A stretch of DNA of 64,000 nucleotides. It comes from Eutreptiella sp. 'Long Island Sound 2002' (Eukaryota > Euglenozoa > Euglenophyceae > Eutreptiales > Eutreptiaceae). The position numbers and the translations under genes were made by a program. Positions 51,014 to 61,857 of the stretch are shown here, piece by piece. Within the stretch, counting starts at the first letter, position 1; each line of letters starts with the position of its first letter. Location: NCBI GenBank assembly GCA_964036045.1, contig OZ038389.1:63440359-63504358 (forward strand). Reading direction: 5' to 3'. The notes beneath the pieces were generated by a model. That model was not told where the DNA came from, ran no database searches, and saw only the letters and a list, made by a program, of their open reading frames with translations.

Positions 51014-52425
51014 CTAATGGATGGAGGAACACAAAAAAACATGCAGTGCGCTCCATGCCTCTGGTGTCAGCAAACGTGGCACAATGTGCAGTGGGAAGTT
51101 GTGCAGCCATGGTACTCCTAAACTCTCTTGTGTGACTGGACACATGGTACCCAGCATTTCTCCTCCCACCACTGGGGACCTTGTAACCCCTGAATCTGCC
51201 ACACTGCCGCCCAAGGCCCGGGTGTCATCCTCTGGTTCGGGTGCTGAAGGCCTGTGGCCTGTGAATTTGCCCTGGGGGTGACCATGTCCATGGCCTTGGA
51301 ATCCTCCGTTGGTACTGCAGGTCCACTACTGGGCTGAGAAAACGCATTCAGCAACTCTTCAAAATCCAGATATGGGAACCAAGCATCGGCAGAATCAAAT
51401 GCTCCATCCAAAGCACGTGCAACCTCAGCAGTGCGTGGTGTGGCTGATTCGTCATCATGCTCTAGCCGCACAGAGGACTCAGGCAGTCTTGTACCATGTT
51501 GGTCCTGCACTGGGCTTCACATTTGCTGTCCTACATGGTCATGCACCCCCATGTTGGCCACCTCCTGTGCCTTGTCCTCAGGGTGTGCAATGTCCACGTT
51601 CGTGCCATCTACTGCCTGCTCTCCCAATCTGCTGTACCCGTATGCCCCTGCAGGCATCTCTGGTGGCACCAAACGGGGACGGTTCTTCCCAGCCTCCACT
51701 GCCTGCTTCAGGCGTAGCACCAACGTGTCGTGCTTTGCACTTTGTGGAAAGTACAACTCAAATTGTTCCGACAGAGCATGGAGGGAAGCCTTTATATATG
51801 TTTTGAGTACGCCCATTGGTACATTCCGGGTTTCCTCTATTTGAGCAGCCATCCGTAATATCTCCTCTCGTTCAACACAACGACCAGGGGCTTTTTTGGC
51901 CTTCTTGGCTGCCGGTTTGGCCTACTTCTTGGCCTTGTGACCACTACCAGGGGTACCCTGCGCTGTGCGCTTGTGGCTTGCTGCCCCCTCATCAGATTCT
52001 GCAGCATAAGAAGTGTCTGACCCACTGGTACCCGTTTCCTCTGCTTGTTCAGATTCTATAATCACGTCCGGGTGAAACTCCCTGCAGCCTGGTGGTAATT
52101 GTTCCATGGGGAGGATGTCTCTCAGTGGGTGCCAAAATGTCTTGCCCTTCTCCTCCTTGTATCTCACCTCTACCAGGCCTGGGTTGGCCTTGGTTCTAGG
52201 CCCAGTAACAACTTCACCACGAACCGCCAGCAGGGTCACAGGTATGGTGGTACTGGGTGTACCAAGTGGACGCATAGAACCCCACAGGGCCCACACTGGC
52301 CCACGCAGTTTTACGCCCAGAGTGGCAGCAGTAATCACTGCATCAGGGCGCACTTGTCGGAGGATGACATCGCTACAGATAAACTGCCCTTCTATGTCCT
52401 TTGGGGCTAACATTGTCAGTCTAGG
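51014..52425 (-). pseudogene. Unrecognised gene, broken by two stops
   Basis: A single minus-strand frame runs from an ATG near 52415 (MLAPKDIEGQ) to 51118 with only a TAG (51922-51924) and a TGA (51517-51519) in it, about 430 codons. An acceptor-like CCTCCCTAG precedes the ATG. The protein has a compact N-terminal part (VRYKEEKGKTFWHPLRDILP), then an acidic stretch, a basic nuclear-signal-like KKAKKA region around the TAG, a helical part (MGVLKTYIKASLHALSEQF) and an acidic segment (DSADAWFPYLDFEELLNAF). Coding-like sequence continues in another frame to 51014 (PLHIVPRLLTPEAWSALHVF). No family recognised. Confidence 0.5.
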
Positions 52426-53510
52426 GAGGAAATTGATGATAGGTAAGAGGCAAAAGTGTGCAGAGCCCCTGGGGGGGGGGATTTTTGGGGTTCTCCACAA
52501 CACCTTAACTAAGCGGGGAGGTTGGGTTGGGTTGGGCTGGCGGCCTCATGCAGGAGCAGGCCCTCGAGTGTGGGCTTCCTTCCCTGCCGCACCACGAGGC
52601 TGAACAACCTGACTGTCCGGTTCGAAGGCCGAGCAGACTATCGACAGCCACCAGACCCCACCGAAGCGCAGGTGGACAGAAGATACCGTCGTCGTGTGTG
52701 TACGCGGGCGCGGGGGCAGGGGTGTGGGCGGGGGCTGGGCCTTGCGTGTGGGGGGCAAGTGTGGCCTGGTGCTCCAGGCCCGGTGGCGCAGGCCATGGGA
52801 GCCTGACGCTGAGCCGACCGGGGAGTAGTGGGCCAGGGCATCACATCCTCTTGGTCACAGAGACACACTGCACGCCCGTCCCACGACTGCGTACGCACGG
52901 GGACGGGTGTGCGCCGGGCACGACTGGAGGGGAGCCGCGCTCCTTGACTGCCTGTTGGCACAGGTGGCGCTGCTGTACTGGCTGGGTCCCGCACTCCCAC
53001 GGCCTGGGGCGCTGGTGGCAGGTGGAGGGGTCCCAGGGCGCGCTGAGCGCTTCCCTGCCTTGGGACCTGCCCGGGAAGGTTCCCGGGTGCAGCGCTGCTG
53101 CTCCGTTAGTCCTAGGGGCCCGTAGGGCACACCACCGGACTGGCCCCTCCAAGGGAAGGGGGGGGGTTCTGGGCAGGGGTCAGCAGGTGGCTGTATGGCC
53201 TCCAGGAGTCGCCCACAACTGCACTGCAGTGCACGGGGCTGTGCTGGCCTAGGCGTCTGTGATGAGGTTGGAGGGGCGCATGCACACCTGGAGGTTCCCT
53301 GGGCAGGCCGCCCCAGGGATGCCCACAGCGGTCAAGCTGTGAGCCCTTCACTGCCTCCACTTTTCAGGCCCTGAGGGCGCCGACTCTGTGCACCCCTCCC
53401 GCCGGGGGCGCAGGCTCGGGGGGTTGAGTTGTGGATTGGTCTACCTGTCCGTTCATTGGCCCATGGTGTTCACTTGTTTGGGAGAAGAGGACCACCTGCT
53501 GGGTTACCAT
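52426..53510. other. GC-rich flank of gypsy A copy 2
   Basis: No domain is visible. Long open frames on both strands (for example 52527-53252 on +) have low-complexity, repeat-like composition. There is no purine tract before 53511, consistent with the following LTR being a 5' LTR inserted here. Confidence 0.4.
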
Positions 53511-56500
53511 TGAAGCGGTACCCAGAACCTATGGCCCATGGCCCGGAGGCCTGTGAGCCGTCACACCCATTATGACCCATGGCCCGAAGGCCTGTGAGCC
53601 GTCACACCCGTGCGGAAGCCGTTGACACCGGCTGTCAGTGGGATATCCCTGTTCTCTAACCCGCGAAATCTGGAATCCGATTTCTAACCATTAACCCGAT
53701 GTAGAACTACCATAATTTTACTGTCTTGGTCGATTTGCGGTTAGAAATCGGTAAAATCCCCGATTTCTACCGCGATTTCTAATTGTCGTGAAATCGCCGC
53801 CTGACGTCGCCCGTTCCGTGCAGTGCATTAGATGATTCTGAAGAACGATCTTTCTTGAAGTTAAGACTGAAACAGTCTTCCAGTGATCCGCAATTTTTTC
53901 CTGGATAGAACGCATCGCGTCCCAGATTTTTCCCAGAAAATCTGGGCGGCCGAGGGCGCTTTGAACCCCCAAGTGAAATAACAAGGGTTACGAGCGTTCA
54001 AGCGCCCAAGGACGAACTAACGTGCCTCATAGGCACTGTGTATGAGGTTTTGCCCCCCATAGTCATAGGATGAGGCCAAAAGATCCCAACTCCATAGGCC
54101 CAAAGGGTTATTTATTTTGAGTGTTCTCCAAGAAGTGCGCTTTTTCACGTACTTGGCGTCCAAGTACGTGTAGAAGTATGTTGAGTTGGTGTTTTCTCCC
54201 TCTCTGCTTGCCTCTACATCCGGGGCATACCACTCGTCTTCCCCGGATAGTACATATATGACTCCATATATATATTGGCAATATATTTTGCGGGCATGCT
54301 AAAATTCGGCTTTCCGAAAGGAGGTCGATTTTCGACCAAAGCACTTGCATGCGTGTTAAGGGACCAAAGTTACTCTAGAATATATGCATACTTTGATTCT
54401 AGGCCACTAGGTTGGGTGTAGAAGGCGAAAGTAGGGTTGTATGCCATATTTGGTGTCATATCACGTGCCCATTTGGCGGGTGCACCATTTCAAGACTAAC
54501 CCGTCAATGGACCCCATATCGCACGAGGTCCTTCATTGTACTCCGAACCAACACTCGCAAGCCTAACCTTTGTGAAGGGATGCTTGTGGAGCGCTCCCGA
54601 AGCGATGCGTTGCGAGCAAGGTGTGTTTTCTTGCAATATTCCATTTTTGCATGTGCCCACTTGGGAGGCAGCGCGCGCGACCTTCCAAAGCGCCCCAAGT
54701 GGAGCACATATGTGGAATCGGAGGTCATTGGTGTCGAGTCATTGTGTTTGGAAGGATTGGTCGATTACTCAATCCAAGCCGAAGATATTATAATATATTT
54801 GTGTAGTTTTCAAGGAGCTTTTCCGTGTTTTTTCGCCAATTTTGCTGTTTTTTGCCCGTCATGATGTCAAGTGGCGACCGTGTATCTCAATGTTGCGCTC
54901 AATTGACATCATGACCCAAGTATGTTTTGGAGGTACATACGTTGGTGCCCAACATATCCTGGACCCGGCGAATAACTCCTCTTGGGCTTGGCATACCGTG
55001 GCCGCCATGTTGGCGATTTGGGACGATCCCAAAATATGGGCTCACTTGGCGACCCTGCCATTCCCAAAACCAGAGGGGTTTGGGCGACGCCCAAAAGATA
55101 TGTTGGACGCATATGACTTGATACCAATCCTATGGCACACTCCGGTCCAAGTCGGGCATGTGCCTGATTTGCCCCAACCATGAGTGTGCACACTTTCGGC
55201 CATTTTGAGCAATTTTTCACATTTTCTGCCCGCCGTGCACCATGTTCAGCCCCCTCGTGCACGCTGGACGCATGGACCAATGGACCATATATGACATGGC
55301 TGCTGTCCTTTGACGAACTTCGGCTCGCCATGAACGCTCACTTGCCCGTGGTTAGGCCGCTTTTGTGTTATGCTCGCCGGGGGGCAACCCCCATGCACCA
55401 AAAATGACATGGGTGTTATGTATATTGGTCACCATGGTTCGCACACCACGTGGGCGAAGCGGAGCAACCTTCGTCAAGGCGCTATCCCAAAGTGAGTGTG
55501 GACGATTTTGCCATTTCGGCAGTTATGGACCCAGTTTGGATTGTCATCACGCCGAGTGGCATGGAGATCTTTGGGAGCCAAGTGCATGGGAGTGTCCATT
55601 GGACTCCAGGTGGATCGCATATGGAATGGCGGATCCGATCTCCAAGCCGGCGTGGAGATATACCATTGGGGGTACCCCGGATTTTGGCTCATTTTGAGCA
55701 GCCAAAATGACCCCCTTTTGGGACCCGAATTTCACCCCCCCGTGTGGTCAATTGGCGGCCCCATATCTCTATGCCCACAGGGAGTCCCGACGCAATTCTA
55801 CGTTGGGCAGTCAGAGAAAGGTCCGAGGTCCTGCCTCCTATCCTGTGAGCTATTGGCCTTGCCCTGGCCGGGCAAGCCACGCGTGAGGATGATGCCAATT
55901 TTGGTGATTTTGGCAACATGACCCCACTTGATGAACCTGTGTTGCCCTGATGCCGGGACCTCAGAGGGAACCAGGTTGGGTGAGGGCTCCAGCGGGTTCG
56001 TACGCAAGGGTCAAAGGGTCAGTTGCCTCGTCCCTACCTCTGGCGGGTCCAGACGAGGGGTCAATTTTGGAGTTTTCGGAGCTAATATCAGTTTCGGCTG
56101 AAACAGCCCATTTTCAGGTACCAACTCCTGGGGGATAATGGGGCCATCCCTCTTGCGCAGAGGGGAGTTGGGACCTGCCGTTAAGGGAGCATTGGGAGCT
56201 ACTGTCGGTTGGCCTTGGAGCATCTTGATTCCTAGGAATTCGCCTGTGGCTGGGCGGGACACCCTCCCCTATCGGCAGGGTTTCAGGGTCCGGAATGAGC
56301 AGGGCATGGCTTGTGTTTGAGCCGCCGCCCCCGCCAGCCACTGAGAGGGTCGGACCTGGGATTGGGATATGAGTTGGGACTGAGTGTCTATTGTCCTGTG
56401 ATGCCCTTGCCCCAGTCCAGTCTTAGCCCCATGTGTACATATCCTGATGTGTTGCTGTACATACTTTTGTTCCCTTGTTTCACAGTGGCAAGGATCCTGA

Positions 56501-56622
56501 AACGCTTTGTCACATGACACGAGCGTGATGATGCCCCTGTGAGCGCAGTGCTTTGCCTGCCTGCTTGCTTGTGCGTGTCCAACGCAGCGTCCCGTGGCCA
56601 GGCCCCCCATGGGAATGCGTCA
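53511..56622 (+). repeat. 5' LTR of gypsy A copy 2 (~3.11 kb)
   Basis: Begins TGAAGCGG and ends TGCGTCA; matches 10819-13795. It is longer than copy 1 mainly through a 113-bp block (55300-55412) ending in a repeat of ATGACATGG, and about 26 extra bases near 54916-54942. The 41-bp duplication at the start is kept but diverged. A TATATA cluster at about 54250-54290 matches that of copy 1. No tRNA-type primer site starting TGG is visible at 56623. Confidence 0.85.
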
Positions 56623-56945
56623 AAAGCGTTTCACTGCCGCGGGGTTACCCAGCCCGCGCGTGCCGCTCGGGGCCTTCGAGGGGTACGAGCAGCACCCCAA
56701 CCCCGAGGACTCTAAGACCATTACGGAGCCCGCAGCGCCGCCCAGAGCATCGCCCTGAGCGACCACGGAAGTGCCGCGACCGTGGAGGAGGTGGACAGAC
56801 CAGGAGTCCCACATCAGCGAGTCCCATCGGCCGACCAGTACCGACCGCACTCCCAGCCGCGTCATCCACCTCCACAACCACACAGGAGCAACCGCTTCAA
56901 CAACCACCACCAAGGACCTCAAGACCAAGTACGCCCCCCGCTGCC

Positions 56946-59900
56946 ATGGTAAACTGGCAAGAAGCGGGCAAGACGTGGCTGCAGCCCCACCCCCATGCGG
57001 TGCGCCTACTGCCTGGGTTGGTGTGGGACCAGCACTACCGCCACAGCCATCTCCAGTGCGAAGGCGGCATGCCCGGGAGCTTCGAGCCCCGCGAGGATAT
57101 GGGCGCAGACCGCCTGCAGGCAGTGGAAGACTGGCTGCAGGTGGAAGGGTATGCCTACTGCTTCCGCACGAAGTGCTGGAGGGTCTGGACCCGGCCAGAC
57201 AGGCCCGGCGAAGGGCTGCGCCCCGACGGGATTGAGGAGGACGAGAAGCCCAACGAGTACCTGTCGGGCACCACGATCAACGTCTCCATGTGGGACATGA
57301 TCGAGAAGGAGTTCTCGGAGCTGGGGAACGAGCGCACGCTGCAGGGCAGCAGCAGTGGCGCGTCTCCTGGGAAGGAGAAGCGTTCCGCCGGGGACAGGAA
57401 GCGGGACAGGAAGTGGCGGGAGTACCAGGAGTTCCTGGCCGCGGAAGCCGCCGGAGGCGCCAAGGGCGGAACCCCAGCCCTCAGCCCCCAATGGGCCAGT
57501 GGCGGTCACCGCCCCAGCCACACCACCCTGGGCAACTTCCTCGAAGTCGCCAAGCAGGCCAAGGCCAAGCCCCATCAGCTGCACCTGAGGAAGTCAGGAC
57601 GCAGCAGCGAGGAGTCGCCCCACCGCGGGAGGAGGCCGGCCGACCAGGCAAGCTCCAGCAGCAGCGTCGCTCCCGACCGAAGGGACGTGGCGCGCGCCTG
57701 CGAGCGCGCCTGTGGGGTGCCCTTCAACCTTTGGGTTGCCCGGCAACGAGCCACGCAGCAGAACGCTGCCGTGGAGGGCGCCGTCGGCATCACCCAGGAG
57801 GAGGCCACAAATTGGAGCAGAGGCATGGCCTTCCACGCCTCGACCGTCGCGGCCATCGCGGCCGGTCTCACGGCTGCAGCCGCCCATGAGGCAGCTACTG
57901 CCCGGGTCAGGGGTGAGGTGGCGGCAGCCGCCCAGGAAGCCCACCTGGCCCAGGAGGCCATTGCGCGCAAGGAGGCCGAGGTGAAGGCGCAGGAAGAGGC
58001 GCTTGCCCAAGAGAGGGCAAAGAAGGAGGCGGAGGAAAGGGCCCACGCCGAGGTGACAGCCAAGGCCCAGGCGGACGCCGCCAGGAAGGACGCCATCGAG
58101 GCCGCGCGACGGAAGGTCGCTGAGGAGAGGGCCAAGACAGAGGCGGAGCTGGCGGCGTTGGAAGCGGAGAAGGCTCCGCTGCAGCAGGCCCGGGAAGCCG
58201 AGGCTGCTCACGCCCGGGAGGAGGCCCAAAGGCGAGCTGCCGCAGCCACAGCCATCGCGATGGAGGAGGCGGAGGCCAAGCTCCGCCGCGAGACTCCCCC
58301 GGGAGGATCCCGAGTGGAGACCCTTCGAAGGTTCTTCGAAGGGGACGCCTCCTCCAAGATGGCGCTGGATCCGGAGCAAGTCGACACGGGCAGCAGTGGG
58401 GACAGCAGCCCCACCGCCTACCGACGGAGGAAGGGTAAGGGGAAGACCCCAGAGAGGTCACGGAGGCCAGCAGGCGGACACCCCCACAACTCCGACCCCT
58501 TCTTCACCGCCAGCGATGGGGATGGACGAGGCCGCCGACATCGCCGAAGAGTGGCTGGCGGAGGAGGCGGAGATGTCCCCATGGAGCCGGAAGGTGAGGA
58601 TGAGGATCTCCCGCCTCCCTACGGGAGCTCAGGGTCTTTCGAGTGCGAGACCGAGACGCCTAGGTGGAGCGACATGGACGAGAATGATGACATGGACTTC
58701 GACTACACGAAGAAGCCTGCATCCTCGGACCCACCGAGGCGACCCGGCGGAGACCCACCGGGACCCCCTGGCGAAGGACCATCAGGACCCCCTGGAGGAC
58801 GCCTACCAGATGGACCCCCCAGAGGCGGACCTCCGGGAGGGGGAGGACCCCCTGGACTGGGCGGACCCGGCAGAGGCCCTCCTAGAGGGCCCCCTGGGGA
58901 CCCTGACGACCCACCAGGGAACGGGGACCCGGATGCCACCTGGCGGTGGATCGTCCACCTCCGCAGGAGGGTCCAGTCCCTCGAGCGCGAGGTAGACATT
59001 GGCAAGGGCGAGATGATCCGCATCGCCAGATTTGCCGCGGGCGCACAGAAGGAGCTGGACATCGCCAAGACGGAGATGGTCAAGATCGCCAAGGTCGCCA
59101 CAGCCGCCCAGAGGGAGCTGGACATCGCCAGGGGCGAGACCAGGCTGCTGAACAAGGTCATCAACGGCCTGCAGCAGAGGTTGGACGAGCTGGAAGGCCG
59201 TGGGAGTGTCGGCATCGACCACCCACCCCTGGAGTCTGGCTCGTCGGACGACTGCTGGGGACCTGGACCAGGTCCAGGCAGAGTCCTTGCCCCCGACAGA
59301 GCCCCCAGGAGTCGCCCCAGCGCCGGTGCCCCCTCTCTTAGCGCCCCCTCTCACCACAGCGCGGGCCGCCAAAGCGAGTGCGTGCCACCCGGCAGTGGCG
59401 GTGAGGAGTGGCGTGATGAGTGGCTCAGGGCGGAGTACCACAACCGCCGTGCTCCACCGCGGACACCGGTGCGCCCCCGATGCCCTGCACCAGCCCACGA
59501 GCCAATCCCAATGGTTGGCGGACGTTATGGTGGACTCAGGGATGAGGTCCCCGGAGGAGACGTGGAGTGGGATATCGGCGGAGGTGAGGAAGACCTGGAG
59601 GAGTTCGGCATTACCCCGCCGCATGGTGTACGACGGGAGGCCGCTGAACGCAGCCGCCCGCGCCGTGATGAGGAGGCATACATGGAAGGAGTACGGCGTG
59701 AACATCTAGGTTCAGCGTACATGGAGGAACCACGTCGTAGCCACACGGATACCGTGGAGGAGATGGAAGTGGCGGCCGTGGGAGTCCGTGGGGGACGCCG
59801 ATGGGAACCTCGGTCGACCTCGCGGCCGGTGTTCATGGTCTCTAAGGCCGCAGATGCCGCCGTGTGGGGAGACTTGAAGGACATCAAGCCCCTCATGTAC

Positions 59901-60715
59901 GAGGGTAACCCCCTCCACCTCGACCGCTTCTTGGAGAAGCTGGACGATTGGGGGGTGACCGTCACTGAAGACATGGATCCCGCAGATGCGGAGAGATATG
60001 TCTTCAAACGGTTCAGGTACTGCCTGCCGGAAGTTCTCCAAGAGCTATACTTCATGCCGACCAAGGAGGGGAAGATCAAGACCCTCAATGAAGCCAAGAA
60101 GTGGCTCAACGAGCAGGAGCGGGTGGACGCTCCGCAGGTGGCTGCCAAGCGGTGGAAGTCCGTCAAGCTTCAGCATGATAGTCCGGAGATCCGCCTACGG
60201 GACTGGCGGGACTTCCGGGGGCAATACACTCTCTTCCGCCGCAACGTGGAGGACTGGAATGAGGGTGACGAGCAGGCCCGCCTGCTCGCCATGCTGCCGG
60301 AAGCATGGATCAAAAGAGTCACCAAGGAGGAAGCCAAGAGGGCCAAGTCCAACCACACGGTCAAGATGATGCTCCCGAAGGAGTATCATACGAACGCGGT
60401 GACTTGGACAAGGAAGAGCGTGGCCCGGGATGTCAAACGGCACTCCCTGTGGAACGCCCTCCTCATCACCGTCACGGGCGATCGCGAGAAGACCGCGATG
60501 TGGCGCCTTGACGAGTGTGACGCGAGCGGCCAGACCATCCGTCTGCAGGCCATCCCGGCGCAGATGAGCTGCGACGAGATCCTGGAGTGGGTTGGAGAGG
60601 AGGTACTCAAGGAGTACCGGAACGTCCACCACACCCGCGGGTTGAGGCCCGGCGACTGCGACGTCAACTACGTTGGCGAGGGGCCTTGCGGAGAAGCTGC
60701 AATGGACCCAGCGGT
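56946..60715 (+). CDS. Gag, long N-terminal form with coiled coils and collagen-like tract
   Basis: The frame is open from 56553, but that start lies in the LTR; the first ATG in the interior with protein-like sequence after it is 56946 (MVNWQEAGKTW). Order: a Trp-rich N-terminal module (CFRTKCWRVWTRPDRPG), a long Ala/Glu/Lys coiled coil (57900-58290), a Ser/acidic linker, a Gly-Pro-Pro tract (about 58730-58920) like collagen, a second heptad coil with repeats of a DIAK/R-E pattern (58960-59200), then the capsid-like part shared with copy 1. About 1250 codons are open before the duplication shifts the frame at 60716. This is very long for a Ty3 Gag. Confidence 0.78.
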
Positions 60716-61260
60716 CAGCATGATGGTCGGGAGATCCGCCTACGGGATTGGCGGGACTTCCGGGGGCAATACACTCTCTTCCGCCGCAACGTGGAGGACT
60801 GGAATGAGGGTGACGAGCAGGCCCGCCTCCTCTCCATGCTGCCGGAAGCATGGATCAAAAGAGTCACCAAGGAGGAAGCCAAGAGGGCCAAGTCCAACCA
60901 CACGGTCAAGATGATGCTCCCGAAGGAGTATCATACGAACGCGGTGGCTTGGACAAGAAAGAACGTGGCCCGGGATGTCAAACGGCACTCCCTGCGGAAC
61001 GCCCTCCTCATCACCGTCACGGGCGATCGCGAGAAGACCGCGATGTGGCCACTTGACGAGTGTGACGTGAGCGGCCAGGACATCCGTCTGCAGGCCATCC
61101 CGGCGCGGATGAGCTGCGACGAGATCCTGGAGTGGGTTGGAGAGGAGGTACTCAAGGAGTACCGGAACGTCCACCACACCCGCGGGTTGAGGCCCGGCGA
61201 CTGCGACGTCAACTACGTGGGCGAGGGGCCTTGCGGGGAAGCTGCCATGGACCCAGCGGG
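60171..61260 (+). repeat. 545-bp tandem duplication inside gag
   Basis: 60171-60715 and 60716-61260 are near-identical direct copies joined at a GCGG motif. 545 is not a multiple of three, so the frame changes and the long Gag ends in out-of-frame codons at 60912-60914. The second unit is in places closer to copy 1 (GATGGTCGGGAG, where the first unit has GATAGTCCGGAG), so unequal recombination between family members is as likely as simple slippage. Confidence 0.85.
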
Positions 61261-61450
61261 AGCCGATGGCGATGAGGCTCTCGATGACGATGACGACGAC
61301 GATGAGCCTGCCGAGATGGCCGTTTGTGCCTTCGTGGCCAGCAACCTGAACGCGGGGAGCAACCGGGGAAGCTGGAAGCCCCTGCAGCAGGGTTGGAAGA
61401 AGAAGGAGAAGAAGGACCGCCGCCGCATTGGCAACCCTGCCCTGCCCTTG
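60716..61450 (+). pseudogene. Gag capsid-like part, duplicated copy
   Basis: Read in the frame that covers 60587-61651, the second unit restores the Gag sequence (LRDWRDFRGQYTLFRRN, LLSMLPEAWIKRVTKEEAKR, the acidic run DDDDDDD, MAVCAFVASNLNAGSNRG). At about 61448 a 1-nt deletion relative to copy 1 shifts the frame before the zinc knuckle. Confidence 0.75.
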
Positions 61451-61857
61451 GGGATCTCATACGAGCTGACCCGCAGGGCTGTTTCGTGTGTTATGGAAGG
61501 AACAAAGGGTTCAACCATGAGCACCGAACATGCCTCATCCACAAGGCTGACACGGAGGCCTACAAGAAGGTGCACGGGTCGAGGAAGCGTGCACCCGCGG
61601 GTATCCGGGAGGCCAAAGTGGAAGTGGACAAGGACGAGCTCTCCAAGCTGATGTCGGTGGGGACCGAGTTGGCCAAGGAGATCCAGGAGATGAAGAGGAA
61701 CTGGGTCCCCAGGTCGGACGACAACAACAAGGAGAACAAAGAGAACGACAAGAACAAGGACAAGGACAAGAAGGGTAGGAAAGGGGGAAAGAAGAAGGGT
61801 GTCAACTAGGTTGATGCGGAGATGAGTACCCCTACTACCACAACCGACGCCCCTTAG
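61451..61857 (+). pseudogene. Gag zinc knuckle and basic tail
   Basis: In the frame of 61324-61809 the sequence reads CFVCYGRNKGFNHEHRTC, again CX2CX8HX4C, then the Lys/Asn/Asp tail. A TAG at 61807-61809 replaces the GAG of copy 1. The ancestral gag stop (TAG, 61855-61857) follows in the same frame. Confidence 0.8.
61855..61857 (+). promoter_or_regulatory. Conserved gag-pro TAG (readthrough candidate)
   Basis: Same position, same frame and same following CGG as 4331-4333 in copy 1. Because other stops differ between the copies while this one is shared, it is likely ancestral and functional. Confidence 0.5.

Noticed and set aside
52527-53252. 241-codon plus-strand frame before the copy 2 LTR
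   Set aside because: Low-complexity Gly/Pro/Arg composition, equally long frames on other strands, no motif, no conserved counterpart in the window.
56553-56945. N-terminal 131 codons of the longest plus-strand frame
   Set aside because: They begin inside the LTR and continue as Pro/Ser/Arg-rich sequence; the first ATG in the interior with credible protein after it is 56946.
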